Origin: Psychromonas marina
Lineage (GTDB): Bacteria; Pseudomonadota; Gammaproteobacteria; Enterobacterales; Psychromonadaceae
NCBI RefSeq assembly: GCF_030161115.1
Contig: NZ_BSPQ01000001.1
Span: forward strand, 682,001 to 746,000
Reading direction: 5' to 3'
DNA: 64,000 nt
Position numbers and translations under genes: made by a program. A model generated the notes under the pieces. The model had not been told where the DNA came from, searched no databases, and worked only from the letters and a program-made list of their open reading frames with translations. Below, piece by piece: positions 8,520-17,904 of this stretch (its first letter is position 1; each line of letters starts with the position of its first letter).

Positions 8520-9881
8520 GTGCAATGGAAATCTACTAACTCTCTTTTTGCCAAAATATTTGCCGCATTCTGGTTATTAATCGCTTTACTGATTAGTGCA
8601 TTAATCCTTTTACCACAACTAGATAGTAGACAGCTACAGCCGATTAAGACCGCTGGCTCAGAATTAATTCTGTATCAATCATCAAAACTAACATCCTTAC
8701 TTGATAAAAATCCGCTATTAGGCAGCCGTTCTATTTTGCGTTTATTAGCAAATAATAACGATTCAGATCAACATACTGAGGTATTTTTAACCGATACCAC
8801 AGGGCACCTTATCAATGCGACCGCACCACGTAAAATTCGCCAATTTATGCTGGATAGCCAATCCCCCCAAAAACCATTACAAAAAATTAATACCTATAAA
8901 ACTTATTATGGACCACGCCTACTAGTACACAATCAACATGAATATCTGATATATATTTCCACACCCAATCAGAAAAAATCACTCGAGCTAGTAGAGTGGT
9001 TACTAGATAACCCTCTGCTACTTATATTCACCGGTATTCTCGTTACGATGCCTATTTGCGCCTTTTTTGCGTGGCATTTAACATTACCTTTGCGTCAACT
9101 ACGTATTATCTCAACCAAAGTAGCGCGTGGTGAATTAGATATTCCTTTTCCGGAAATAAAAAATAGTGATGAATTCACTATGCTGGCAAAATCGATGCAA
9201 TTGATGGTGCGATCATTAAAAAATATGCTTAATAACCAGCAGCGTTTATTAAGTGATATCTCCCATGAATTACGCTCCCCTTTAACGCGACTGACGTTAG
9301 CTGTTGCCATTACCAAAAAACATACGGGTGATACAAAGGAGTTACAACGCATTGAATTAGAAGCTGAGCGGATGGAGCAAATGATTGCTGAGATGCTTAA
9401 CCTTTCACAGATTCAATTACATCAAGCTAAAAAAGAAGATCTTGCACTTGATGATTTTTTAGAAGATCTCTTTTTAGATGCACAATTTGAAGCTAACGAA
9501 TATAGTAAAACCTTCAGTTACCCAACTCTTAGCAAGGTATCTATCAATATTTATCCAGAGCTCGCTTATCGCGCAATTGAAAATATTATTCGTAATGCGA
9601 TCAAGTATGCTAAACAACAGATCTCGGTCAAGATTCACATTACCCCGCACACTATCACGCTAACAATTAGTAACGATGGCCCGCTTATTCCAGAAAAAGA
9701 ATTAGATAATATCTTCCGCCCTTTCTATCGGCTCAATGAGTCACGAGAACGCGAAACCGGTGGCGCAGGATTAGGGCTAAGTATTGCTGAAAACGCGATA
9801 TTTAAACATGGGGGTAAAATTTGGGCAGATAACCTTGGTAATCAGGTATCGATGCATTTACAATTCCCCCGATTTAATTAA
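8520..9881 (+). CDS. cpxA: Sensor histidine kinase CpxA
   Basis: Inner-membrane sensor of envelope stress. TM1 is at about 12-32, the periplasmic domain 33-160, TM2 166-186, HAMP 187-240, and HisKA with the phosphoacceptor H249 in SDISHELRSPLTRL (E. coli H248). The ATPase domain has the N-box ENIIRNAIKYA and G-box GGAGLGLSI; FRPFYR is the F-box. At 453 aa it equals E. coli CpxA (457). The start is GTG, preceded by ataagga. It follows cpxR by 90 bases with no visible terminator, and trmL follows after 18 bases, so trmL may be read in the same transcript. Confidence 0.93.
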   Translation: MQWKSTNSLFAKIFAAFWLLIALLISALILLPQLDSRQLQPIKTAGSELILYQSSKLTSLLDKNPLLGSRSILRLLANNNDSDQHTEVFLTDTTGHLINATAPRKIRQFMLDSQSPQKPLQKINTYKTYYGPRLLVHNQHEYLIYISTPNQKKSLELVEWLLDNPLLLIFTGILVTMPICAFFAWHLTLPLRQLRIISTKVARGELDIPFPEIKNSDEFTMLAKSMQLMVRSLKNMLNNQQRLLSDISHELRSPLTRLTLAVAITKKHTGDTKELQRIELEAERMEQMIAEMLNLSQIQLHQAKKEDLALDDFLEDLFLDAQFEANEYSKTFSYPTLSKVSINIYPELAYRAIENIIRNAIKYAKQQISVKIHITPHTITLTISNDGPLIPEKELDNIFRPFYRLNESRERETGGAGLGLSIAENAIFKHGGKIWADNLGNQVSMHLQFPRFN

Positions 9882-9899
9882 TTGATAAACTGAGAAACC

Positions 9900-10364
9900 A
9901 TGATTGAAATTGCACTGTTTGAACCTGAGATCCCACAAAATACTGGGGCAATTATTCGCTTATGCGCTAACACAGGCTGTGCTCTGCATTTAATTGAGCC
10001 TTTAGGATTTGATTTCAATGAAAAAAGAGTTCGCCGTGCGGGCTTGGATTATCATGAAATAGCGAATATTCAACATCACAAAAATTACGAGGCTTTCTTA
10101 GAAGTTGTAAAAGGTAAACGTATTTTTGCCTGTACTACTAAAACAACTACTTTTCATAGTAATGCTAATTTTGAAAGTAACGATGTTTTATTATTTGGAC
10201 CTGAAACGCGCGGATTACCGAGTGAAATTTTAGAGGCACTGCCTTTAGAACAAAAATTACGTATTCCAATGCAACCTGAAAGTCGCTCTATGAACCTTTC
10301 TAATGCAGTATCAGTATTCGTGTATGAAGCATGGCGTCAACTTGACTACAGCGGTGCAGTATAA
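9900..10364 (+). CDS. trmL: tRNA (cytidine/uridine-34-2'-O)-methyltransferase
   Basis: SPOUT-fold methyltransferase that 2'-O-methylates the wobble base of tRNA-Leu isoacceptors. The N-terminus [19 protein letters not shown] is the TrmL/YibK signature. The trefoil-knot motifs [11 protein letters not shown] and [17 protein letters not shown] bind SAM. Length 154 aa (E. coli 157). The stop codon TAA lies at the very edge of a 165-bp palindromic element (10362-10526), so the end of the gene abuts or is supplied by the element's terminal inverted repeat. Confidence 0.95.
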   Translation: MIEIALFEPEIPQNTGAIIRLCANTGCALHLIEPLGFDFNEKRVRRAGLDYHEIANIQHHKNYEAFLEVVKGKRIFACTTKTTTFHSNANFESNDVLLFGPETRGLPSEILEALPLEQKLRIPMQPESRSMNLSNAVSVFVYEAWRQLDYSGAV

Positions 10365-10526
10365 TACCAAAGGAACTAATAAAGTGGTCATTCTTGCTGG
10401 TTAAAATTATCCCTAACTGCGTTGTGAGTTTTGAAGTGAGAACAACTATCTCCTGCAACTCACGCCTTATTAGTAATAATTTTTCCTACGAAAACTCTGA
10501 TCACCTATTAAATTCCATTGGTATAA
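10362..10526. repeat. Dispersed 165-bp palindromic element, copy A
   Basis: The ends are imperfect inverted repeats: taatacc...gtggtca (10362-10390) pairs with tgatcacc...ggtataa (10499-10526). The interior matches copy B at 19713-19878 over its whole length: gctggttaaaa, ctgcgttgt, gaacaac, acgcctt, ttttcct and the final ggtataa occur in the same order and spacing. It lies between the convergent genes trmL and the GGDEF gene and begins at the trmL stop codon. There is no ORF. It behaves like a MITE- or REP-like intergenic unit. Confidence 0.8.
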
Positions 10527-10540
10527 ACGTTCATTGTTAA

Positions 10541-10574
10541 GCTCAATAAAGAGTTCATCTACTCTTTATTGAGC
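10541..10574. terminator. 14-bp perfect hairpin downstream of the GGDEF gene
   Basis: gctcaataaagagt (10541-10554) pairs perfectly with actctttattgagc (10561-10574) around a 6-base loop. It lies 13 bases past the stop of the minus-strand gene. The flank lacks a long U-tract, so it may act as an RNA-stabilising hairpin rather than a classical terminator. Confidence 0.5.
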
Positions 10575-10587
10575 TCAGATAGCCTAA

Positions 10588-11973
10588 TTATTTAGGGCAC
10601 TGCAATGATGCCTCTAAGCGCCCTAGACAGCTATCCCAAGACTCAATCGCCTTATATTCAACAACACCTAGACACGCCGTTTTTTTACCAACATTTAGAA
10701 AGATCGCCTGAGATATTTCCTGCCTTAAGTTTTCTGCTAAACGATGTGCTTTTGTTAAATCTGCATCGGGACAAATAACAATAAACACCCTATCGCCCCA
10801 TCGACCAAGCATATCTTGGTGACGAATATTATCTTTAATTAAGAGAGAAAAGTGTTGCAGCAGTTTATCGCCTATCTGATAACCATACTTATTGTTAATC
10901 TTCTTAAAGGCATCAATATCAACCATAATTAAACTAAAGGTACTATTCTCATGCTGGCTTTTTACAACCTGCTCTGAAAGTAGTTGGCCCAAGTAAAGGC
11001 GATTATAAGTATTGGTTAACTTATCTCTTTGAGAAAGCTTGGTTAATAACTTAGTTTGTTTTTTTAACAAATAATTACGATATAAAATAAAAGCGATTAA
11101 AAACAGTGTCGCCATTATAAATAGGCGTACCATCTCCGATGAGTAACGATCAACATATTTATATTTAACCCAGCGAGAAAGGATCTCATGACGTTCTTGC
11201 TTACTCTCATGACGTTTTATTTTATCAATAATACTCCACAATACCGGCTCATTACGATTTACAAATAGAGTTAACTCCATATCTAACTCGGTGATACCGG
11301 CAATGCGTAACTCATATAATCCAAGCTCAGCCATTTGATAACTTGCCACCGTCATACTCATTAGCGCCACATCAAACTGTGCTTCAGCAACACCAACTAG
11401 CGCTTCGCTAATCTCTTCAATTTCAATAAAATCAACCTCTGGAAAAGCTTGCTTAATTTTATTGCTATAACCCGCAGTACCGATAAGCGCAACGCGTAGA
11501 TCCTTGACCGTTGTGAGATCGGGTATATATTGCATCGTTTCACGTGCAATGATCACGATAGGGCTTTTTATGGTGCTATAGGTTTCTCGGTAATTTTTTT
11601 CAAGAATCGGATTAGACGCACTGGCAGAGATAATATCAACTTGCTGATCCTCTGAAAATTGTACTGAATGCAACCATGAAGCTGTTTTACTCACCTCAAA
11701 ATTCAGCCCAGATTTTTCTGTTATGAGATTTAAAATTTCAGCAACAATACCTAGGTATTTACCATTTTCATCAAAGCCTTCAAAGGGAAACCAAGACGCA
11801 TCACCAATCATAGTGACAGATCTGTTTTCCTGTATCCAAGCAAGTTCTTGCTCGGTTAGCTGCAACGCACTTTGCTCACTATTTATTTCTAGTGTCGCAG
11901 GTGATTGTTCAGCGAAAAGCGAGGATGTAAATAATAAAAAAAACACCATAATGGTAGTGTAAACGTAATGCAT
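10588..11973 (-). CDS. Periplasmic SBP-type sensor with a degenerate GGDEF domain
   Basis: A signal-anchor or signal peptide (about 5-22) is followed by a bacterial extracellular solute-binding family 3 domain (about 50-275), a membrane helix (about 283-300) and a GGDEF domain. The metal-binding VDIDAFKKIN segment is present, but the signature GGDEF is GDRVF (about 393-397), so the residues needed for diguanylate cyclase activity are lost. The RxxD inhibitory site is kept as RHQD exactly five residues upstream. This looks like a ligand sensor whose output is c-di-GMP binding. I chose the ATG at 11973, which shares one base with the recJ stop (TGATG); a TTG at 11976 is the alternative. Coupling to recJ is probably positional. 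Confidence 0.85.
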   Translation of the reverse strand: MHYVYTTIMVFFLLFTSSLFAEQSPATLEINSEQSALQLTEQELAWIQENRSVTMIGDASWFPFEGFDENGKYLGIVAEILNLITEKSGLNFEVSKTASWLHSVQFSEDQQVDIISASASNPILEKNYRETYSTIKSPIVIIARETMQYIPDLTTVKDLRVALIGTAGYSNKIKQAFPEVDFIEIEEISEALVGVAEAQFDVALMSMTVASYQMAELGLYELRIAGITELDMELTLFVNRNEPVLWSIIDKIKRHESKQERHEILSRWVKYKYVDRYSSEMVRLFIMATLFLIAFILYRNYLLKKQTKLLTKLSQRDKLTNTYNRLYLGQLLSEQVVKSQHENSTFSLIMVDIDAFKKINNKYGYQIGDKLLQHFSLLIKDNIRHQDMLGRWGDRVFIVICPDADLTKAHRLAENLRQEISQAIFLNVGKKTACLGVVEYKAIESWDSCLGRLEASLQCPK

Positions 11974-13703
11974 CAAAAATCCTTGTTTGGCACCTGTAAT
12001 AACTCAATTAATAGCTGTACTGTTCGATTACCTCGAAACTCATTAACATCCAGACGATACGCACAAAACACCTCTTTTACCATAGGGTTAGGCCATGTTT
12101 TTAGGTCGATATTAAAGGCAATGGCATCGATTGCTTTTCCTTCAACTTCTAATACCATTTTAAGGTGTTTTTCACCGACTAATCGTTGTTGTAGTAGTTT
12201 GAAGTTACCATCAAATAACGGCGCAGGGAATGCTTGCCCCCAAGGGCCAGCTTCACGTAGCTCTTGCGCTTGCTCGATATTGATTTGCGCCCCATTTAAC
12301 TGCCCATCGGAAAGTAATACATTGGTTAAAATGGCTTCATCAACTTGCTCATCTAGGGTTTCATTAAGTGTATCAGTGAAGCACCTAAAATCACTCTCTT
12401 TGATAGATAAACCAGCCGCCATTGCATGACCACCAAATTTTAAAATAACACCGGGGATTTTCTTATCAACAAGATCCAACATATCACGGATATGGATCCC
12501 TGGAATTGACCTTGCTGAAGCTTTAATTTCGCCTTCATTTCCTTTTGCAAAGACAAATGTCGGACGGTAATAGCGTTCCTTAATACGTGAAGCTACCAGA
12601 CCAATTACGCCTTGATGCCATTCAGGATCAAACAGGCAGATCGCGTGTGGCATATTACTTTCATCAAGCTTAAGCGTTGTTAGCGTTTTTAACGCTTCTT
12701 CTTGCATCCCTTGCTCAATTTCTCGGCGAGACTGGTTCAACGCATCCAACTCATTAGCCATAATATTAGCTTGCATCGGATCATCACATAATAACAAGTC
12801 AACGCCATAGCTCATCTCATCAAGGCGCCCTGCTGCATTTAACCTTGGCCCTAATGAAAAACCTAAATCACTGGCAACTAGCTGTGCTTGATTACGTTTA
12901 GCCACGCTGATTAGCGCACTAATGCCTGGGCGACAAATACCAGCACGAATACGTGCAAGCCCCTGCTGTACGAGGGTGCGATTATTGGCATCTAATTGCA
13001 CTACATCTGCAACAGTCCCCAATGCAACAATATCTAATAAGCTTGCAAGATTTGGTGCAGTACGTTGTGCGAAATAACCTTTCTCAGCAAGGAAAGCCCG
13101 CAATGCAAGCATCAGGTAGAAAGCGACGCCAACACCAGCCAAGTTTTTACTTGGGAAATCACAGCCAACTTGATTGGGATTCACAATAGCGTCAGCATCA
13201 GGTAACAGCTCAGCTGGAAGATGATGATCAGTCACGAGAACTTGTAAGCCTAATTTTTTAGCATGAGCGACACCACTCAAGCTAGAGATACCATTATCAA
13301 CGGTCATGATTATCTCAGCCCCCTTCGCGATCGCTAAATCAACGGTTTCAGGCGTTAGTCCATAACCATAATCAAAACGATTCGGTACAAGGTAATCTAT
13401 CTGTGTAAAACCAAGACTTCGAAAGGCGAGCATACTCAGCGCAGTACTCGTTGCACCATCAGCATCAAAATCACCGACTACAACAACTTTTTTAGCTGAT
13501 AAAAGCGCTTGATATAGCAACTCACAGGCGCTATCAATGCCCTTTAATTGTTTGGCATGCAATAAGGTTTTAGTGCTGTTATCAAGTTCATGTTCACTAA
13601 CCACACCACGATTTGCGTAAAGCTGCTTAAGTAAAGGAGAGCAAGGAAGGTTTAAAAAACTCGCATCGCTATGCGGTCTATTTTTTACTTGAATAGAGGC
13701 CAT
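11973..13703 (-). CDS. recJ: Single-stranded-DNA-specific exonuclease RecJ
   Basis: 5'-3' ssDNA exonuclease of recombination and mismatch repair, DHH superfamily. The motifs are GDFDADGATST, TVDNGIS, TDHHLP and the late GGHAMAAGLS of the DHHA1 domain; an OB-fold follows toward the C-terminus. From the ATG at 13703 the product is 576 aa, matching E. coli RecJ (577). A GTG four codons upstream is possible; neither has a clear Shine-Dalgarno. It lies 61 bases behind dsbC, the same dsbC-recJ order as in E. coli, and its stop overlaps the following GGDEF gene. Confidence 0.96.
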   Translation of the reverse strand: MASIQVKNRPHSDASFLNLPCSPLLKQLYANRGVVSEHELDNSTKTLLHAKQLKGIDSACELLYQALLSAKKVVVVGDFDADGATSTALSMLAFRSLGFTQIDYLVPNRFDYGYGLTPETVDLAIAKGAEIIMTVDNGISSLSGVAHAKKLGLQVLVTDHHLPAELLPDADAIVNPNQVGCDFPSKNLAGVGVAFYLMLALRAFLAEKGYFAQRTAPNLASLLDIVALGTVADVVQLDANNRTLVQQGLARIRAGICRPGISALISVAKRNQAQLVASDLGFSLGPRLNAAGRLDEMSYGVDLLLCDDPMQANIMANELDALNQSRREIEQGMQEEALKTLTTLKLDESNMPHAICLFDPEWHQGVIGLVASRIKERYYRPTFVFAKGNEGEIKASARSIPGIHIRDMLDLVDKKIPGVILKFGGHAMAAGLSIKESDFRCFTDTLNETLDEQVDEAILTNVLLSDGQLNGAQINIEQAQELREAGPWGQAFPAPLFDGNFKLLQQRLVGEKHLKMVLEVEGKAIDAIAFNIDLKTWPNPMVKEVFCAYRLDVNEFRGNRTVQLLIELLQVPNKDF

Positions 13704-13764
13704 AAAAAACTGCACTGATAATTAAAATATGCGTGCAGTTTATATGAAAAAAAATTAAATTTCT

Positions 13765-14502
13765 TTAACCTTTAGAGCGTTCTAGCAGATCGAATAAACG
13801 CGGAGCAGGTAAGTAACCAGGTTGTAAAGTCCCATCTTCTAATACTAATGCAGGTGTGCCAGTAACACCAAAGAACTGACCTAATTCATACTGTGCTTGT
13901 ATACTGTGATCACAGCTTTTTGGTTCAATCTGTTTACGCGCTTTAGCATTGTCCATTGCAAGTTTTGGATCATCAGAACACCAGATAGAAGCCATGGTGT
14001 TATATGCATTTGAGTTTATGCCGCCGCGTGGAAATGCTAGATAACGCACAGTAATACCTAATTGATTATAATCCGCCATCTCTGCATGTAACTTCTGGCA
14101 ATAACCACAGCTAGTATCAGTAAACACAGTAACGACATGCTTCTCGTTTTGCGCTTTATATACAATCATCTCTTTTTCAAATGCTTTTAGTTTTTCTAAA
14201 CGCAGCGTGGTTAGGCTTTTTTCAGTAATATTTTCCATTTTATTATCAAGGTCATAAATATTACCGTGTACTAAAAACTGCCCGTTTTGACTAACATAAA
14301 ATACACCTCGGTTGGTCAATACTTCATATAAACTATCTACAGCTGAAGGCGTAATGGTGGTCACAGACATGTCTAGCATTGTCATTTTATTAGTAATTTT
14401 TTCAACAACGGCTTTATCGACGCTAGCTGCCATAGAAAAAGAGCTAAAAACAACCAGAGATAAGGCACCAATAAGGCGTTTTTTAAGAGGAGACAAGTGC
14501 AT
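13765..14502 (-). CDS. dsbC: Thiol:disulfide interchange protein DsbC
   Basis: Periplasmic disulfide isomerase kept reduced by DsbD. A signal peptide (about 1-25, ending SMAAS) precedes the dimerisation domain. The thioredoxin-fold domain has the active-site CGYC after TDTS, and the second structural disulfide pair in IWCSDD and KSCDH. The cis-proline loop is GTPALVLEDG. Length 245 aa (E. coli 236). It sits upstream of recJ as in enterics. The 130 bases upstream hold no clear terminator after the DUF2955 gene. Confidence 0.96.
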   Translation of the reverse strand: MHLSPLKKRLIGALSLVVFSSFSMAASVDKAVVEKITNKMTMLDMSVTTITPSAVDSLYEVLTNRGVFYVSQNGQFLVHGNIYDLDNKMENITEKSLTTLRLEKLKAFEKEMIVYKAQNEKHVVTVFTDTSCGYCQKLHAEMADYNQLGITVRYLAFPRGGINSNAYNTMASIWCSDDPKLAMDNAKARKQIEPKSCDHSIQAQYELGQFFGVTGTPALVLEDGTLQPGYLPAPRLFDLLERSKG

Positions 14503-14632
14503 TTAAAAACCTATTTTCAAAGAGTAAAGTACCTTGATTATGCCTTATCTTTCAATAGATACAAAATTTTGCTGTGATTAATTCAATGACAACGAATAGA
14601 GCCAACAGCAAAAAGGTATTACTGTTAGTGTT

Positions 14633-15685
14633 CTAGTTCTTGGCTTCTGTATTAGCGATACCAAAATGTTCTAGTACCTTTAACATCACAACAATATAGG
14701 CGATTGCACCAGAAATAAGGAAAATGCGATTAAACAGAATTGCATTAAAGTCAGCCCCCGCAGAGACACTACTATTAAAGACCACTAACATCGCGATTAA
14801 TGCCGAGCTGTAATACTTAGCTGTACTTTTTGTTGAAAAAATATTACGCGCAAAAAATAGCGTCGTCATCAGCAACAGTATCAAGTAAAAGTGATACTCA
14901 GGAACTGCAACCATCAACCAATAAAAGATCCACGCATAAGCCCCTCCCAGTAAGGTTGAAATCATCGAGTTCTTACCCGCATCAATCCCTGCGCTTAACT
15001 CTGGTTTCAAGATAAACATCGCTGCAAATACCATCACCAATAAATAATCGGTTAATACAAAGCTAATGCAGAGTGCGGCGATTGGAAATGTCACTAGCGC
15101 ACTTTTCAACGCAAATTGAGCCGCAACCTTAGAGTATTTTTTTTGAAAGCCAGGTGGAGTAGGAAAAGCAGTAAACTGAGGATCAGGAAAAATAAAGTGC
15201 ATCAACCAAATGATGGCAATCGTTAACCAACTTGAGTACACAAACCCTGCAGAAAAACCGATCGCGAGGCCTTCATTAGAGTTCGCGATCATCGGTAAAA
15301 TCAAAATCGCAATGAGGCTCATCAGCGTTAACCAAAACGAACCACCGCGATTAAGATAATAATAGATATGAAATAGGGCTAACCCAAGCATTAAAATATA
15401 AGCGATCGGATACTGCAAAAAGAACAGTGAAAAAAGCAGTCCTAGTGCAAAAGCCTTTAAGGTATTAAACATATTATTCAAACTAACTTGTAGGCTTGGT
15501 TTAGGCAGGGGTAACGCTAATAACATACAACTGAAAATGGGTAATAAAAATGCCAATGGCCAATTGATACCATAAGCAAGTCCTGATGCGAACGTCACGC
15601 CAAAGGCAAAACGCAACTGGCGCATCCATGTCACATCTTGCTTAATTGCTTGCCAAAAACCAATTTTTTTCACCTCAATAGACAT
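14633..15685 (-). CDS. DUF2955 family membrane protein (putative transporter subunit)
   Basis: A 350-aa polytopic protein with about ten membrane helices in two blocks (about 25-160 and 195-340), separated by a loop with FPDPQFTAFPTPP. This is the DUF2955 architecture, related to the FUSC/aromatic-acid-exporter group that works with HlyD-type adaptors. Its start overlaps the end of the HlyD gene by 11 bases, so the two are translated together. The inferred role is the inner-membrane component of an adaptor-linked efflux pump; the substrate is unknown. Confidence 0.8.
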   Translation of the reverse strand: MSIEVKKIGFWQAIKQDVTWMRQLRFAFGVTFASGLAYGINWPLAFLLPIFSCMLLALPLPKPSLQVSLNNMFNTLKAFALGLLFSLFFLQYPIAYILMLGLALFHIYYYLNRGGSFWLTLMSLIAILILPMIANSNEGLAIGFSAGFVYSSWLTIAIIWLMHFIFPDPQFTAFPTPPGFQKKYSKVAAQFALKSALVTFPIAALCISFVLTDYLLVMVFAAMFILKPELSAGIDAGKNSMISTLLGGAYAWIFYWLMVAVPEYHFYLILLLMTTLFFARNIFSTKSTAKYYSSALIAMLVVFNSSVSAGADFNAILFNRIFLISGAIAYIVVMLKVLEHFGIANTEAKN

Positions 15686-16814
15686 AAGACAACCAACTGA
15701 GGGCCCTTATCCATAACCAGCACATACTATTCACAAACCAGTTTTTTCCTGTATACACCTGTACATCGGCCTGCCCCCCTAACCTTAATGAACCTTTGGG
15801 CATGCTACCGACATCATCAAAGGTAATCATAACAGGGAAACGTTGCGCATCACGTAACCACCCTGTTGTCCCTTCGACACTGCTTAATCCGCCAATGGCA
15901 TCGGGTGTGGTGCTATTTACCGCAAAACCAATACTACTAATTTTCCCGCTATAAATAACGCCGGGCTGAACATCCAGCGAAACTTCAACGGGGTTGCCGA
16001 TTTGTAAGTTTGCTAAGTTATTCTCACGTAGGTTTACCTGCAGCCAAATATTATTAAACTCGACAAAGGTCATCACCGCTTGCCCTGCATTAGCATAAAA
16101 ACCACTATCAACCTGCAAGTTGGTGATTCCACCATATGAAGGAGCAAAAACCAACGTACGACTTAAATTTAGTTGTGCCTGTTTAAGGTTGGCTATTGCA
16201 CTGCGAATCCGTGGATTTTTATCACCTTCTGCACCAAGTGCTTGCTTGGCTTTATCTAATCCAGCCTCTGCGCTGCGCACCTGCGCTTTACCCTGCTTAA
16301 TCGCTGCACGTGCTTTATCCCCTTCTGAAACAGAAAATACTTTCTGCTTTTCAAGCTCAAAAACGCGCGCACTTTGTGCTTGAATATGCTCTAAGTTTGT
16401 CTCTGCAACAACAAGTTGTGCCTGAGCGGTAACGACTGTCGCAACACCTGCACCGATCTCTTGTCCTGCAAGCTCTAACGAAGACTCTGCCGTTTCCACA
16501 GCAAGCTCATAGTCCGTGGGGTCAATCTGAAATAATCTTTCTCCCGCTTCAACAACTTGATCTTTTTCAACATAAACATCAGTGATACGACCAGAAACCT
16601 GAGGAACAACTGGCGTGATGTACGTTTGTACTCGTCCTTGATCAGACCATGGAGCATGTCGGTCTGCAATCACATACCAAACAAACACAAAAGCCACAAC
16701 AACGAGCACTATTTTAGTAATTTTTCGCACCGGATCTTTACTCGCAATAACAGCTTTTTCTTTTGTTGGCTCTGCGCTTTTTTGTTCCTCTACCTTAGTA
16801 TCATCTTCAGCCAT
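15675..16814 (-). CDS. HlyD/EmrA-type periplasmic adaptor protein
   Basis: A cytoplasmic charged N-terminus is followed by one membrane helix (about 31-50). The split biotinyl-lipoyl domain is VVPQVSGRITDVYVEKDQVVEAG on the near side and LVFAPSYGGITNLQVDSG on the far side; between them lies an Ala/Gln-rich coiled-coil hairpin (about 105-210). A beta-barrel domain is C-terminal. This is the membrane-fusion family that links an inner-membrane transporter to an outer-membrane channel. It overlaps the AI-2E gene by 8 bases and the DUF2955 gene by 11 bases. No TolC gene lies nearby, so a channel encoded elsewhere would be needed. Confidence 0.9.
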   Translation of the reverse strand: MAEDDTKVEEQKSAEPTKEKAVIASKDPVRKITKIVLVVVAFVFVWYVIADRHAPWSDQGRVQTYITPVVPQVSGRITDVYVEKDQVVEAGERLFQIDPTDYELAVETAESSLELAGQEIGAGVATVVTAQAQLVVAETNLEHIQAQSARVFELEKQKVFSVSEGDKARAAIKQGKAQVRSAEAGLDKAKQALGAEGDKNPRIRSAIANLKQAQLNLSRTLVFAPSYGGITNLQVDSGFYANAGQAVMTFVEFNNIWLQVNLRENNLANLQIGNPVEVSLDVQPGVIYSGKISSIGFAVNSTTPDAIGGLSSVEGTTGWLRDAQRFPVMITFDDVGSMPKGSLRLGGQADVQVYTGKNWFVNSMCWLWIRALSWLSYVY

Positions 16815-17904
16815 TATTTTTCTCTTCTGTTTGATCTTCTAAGGCTTGCGCTGAAACATCACTATTTAACCACTTCATAAACAACTCATAGCCAAGCGCT
16901 AATACAATCGCACCAACAAATAATCCAATAATACCAGACATCATCATGCCACCAATCGCCCCGAGTAAGATGACCAACATAGGTGTTTCCATTCCTCGCC
17001 CTAAAAACATAGGTTTAAGGAAACCATCGCTGGCACTAACAATAATCGCATAGATCATAAAAATAACAGCCGGTGTCGTTTCTGCAACGGAGAAAACATA
17101 GGAGATAACAAAACCTAAAACCAAAATAGGTGGAAGTTGGGCAATCGCAAATACCAAAATGACTAATGACCATAATCCCCACGCAGGCACATCCATCACA
17201 TACATCCCAAGTGCAGCGAGTAATGCTTGGATGATCGCAACGCCTAATACCCCCTGTGCCACGCTTCTAATCGTATCGCGCGCAAGGTCGGTATACTCTT
17301 TCCCCGTTTTAGCATCCGTTAATCGAGAGAAAATATTAATGATCACTCGGTAAGCGCTCTCAGCACTGGCAACAAAAACAGCTGAAATAATAATAGAAAG
17401 GACAAATTGCAGCACCGTTCCGCCAATACCCGCTATAGCGGAAAAAGCACTGGTAGCAATACTTTTAAGCTGAGGCAGATGGGTATTTAATGTATTCTCT
17501 AAATTCTTTGAGGCTCCATTCCAAAATGTATAGGTTTTCTCGCCAATTAAAGGCCACTCAGCAACACTTTTACTGGGTGCAGGAATGGTTAGTGCACCAC
17601 TTTGGTATTGCTCATTAATGGTAACAGAAGTATCAATCAGTGAGTTTGATATCATCACCGTAGGGGTTATCAGGGCGGAGATTGCAATGACCGCATAAAG
17701 TGATGCTGCTAATTTACTCTTCCCACCAAGCAAATTTTTAAAACGTGTAAATAGCGGGTAAATTGCAACGGCAATGATAGCCCCCCATAAAACAGCCATC
17801 GCAAAGGGTTGTAAGATTTTCGCGCAAAAGTAGATGACAACAGCAACTAAGCTAACGCGTATAGCCGCTTCAATTACATTTTTTGTAAATAGAGTGTGTT
17901 CCAT
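16807..17904 (-). CDS. AI-2E family (PerM/YdiK-like) membrane transporter
   Basis: A 365-aa protein with paired N-terminal helices (about 17-50), a helix near 66-85, a soluble insert (about 90-150) and a C-terminal block of helices with the family motif QLPPILVLG and the GLFVGAIVLALGYELF ending. The family includes TqsA, PerM and Na+/H+ antiporters, so the substrate cannot be read from sequence. It is the first gene of a three-gene overlapping operon with the HlyD adaptor and DUF2955 protein, which hints at a joint export role. Confidence 0.85.
   Translation of the reverse strand: MEHTLFTKNVIEAAIRVSLVAVVIYFCAKILQPFAMAVLWGAIIAVAIYPLFTRFKNLLGGKSKLAASLYAVIAISALITPTVMISNSLIDTSVTINEQYQSGALTIPAPSKSVAEWPLIGEKTYTFWNGASKNLENTLNTHLPQLKSIATSAFSAIAGIGGTVLQFVLSIIISAVFVASAESAYRVIINIFSRLTDAKTGKEYTDLARDTIRSVAQGVLGVAIIQALLAALGMYVMDVPAWGLWSLVILVFAIAQLPPILVLGFVISYVFSVAETTPAVIFMIYAIIVSASDGFLKPMFLGRGMETPMLVILLGAIGGMMMSGIIGLFVGAIVLALGYELFMKWLNSDVSAQALEDQTEEKNNG

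Noticed and set aside
11968-12429. A 153-aa plus-strand frame inside recJ
   Set aside because: It lies on the opposite strand of a well-supported gene and has no recognisable domain.
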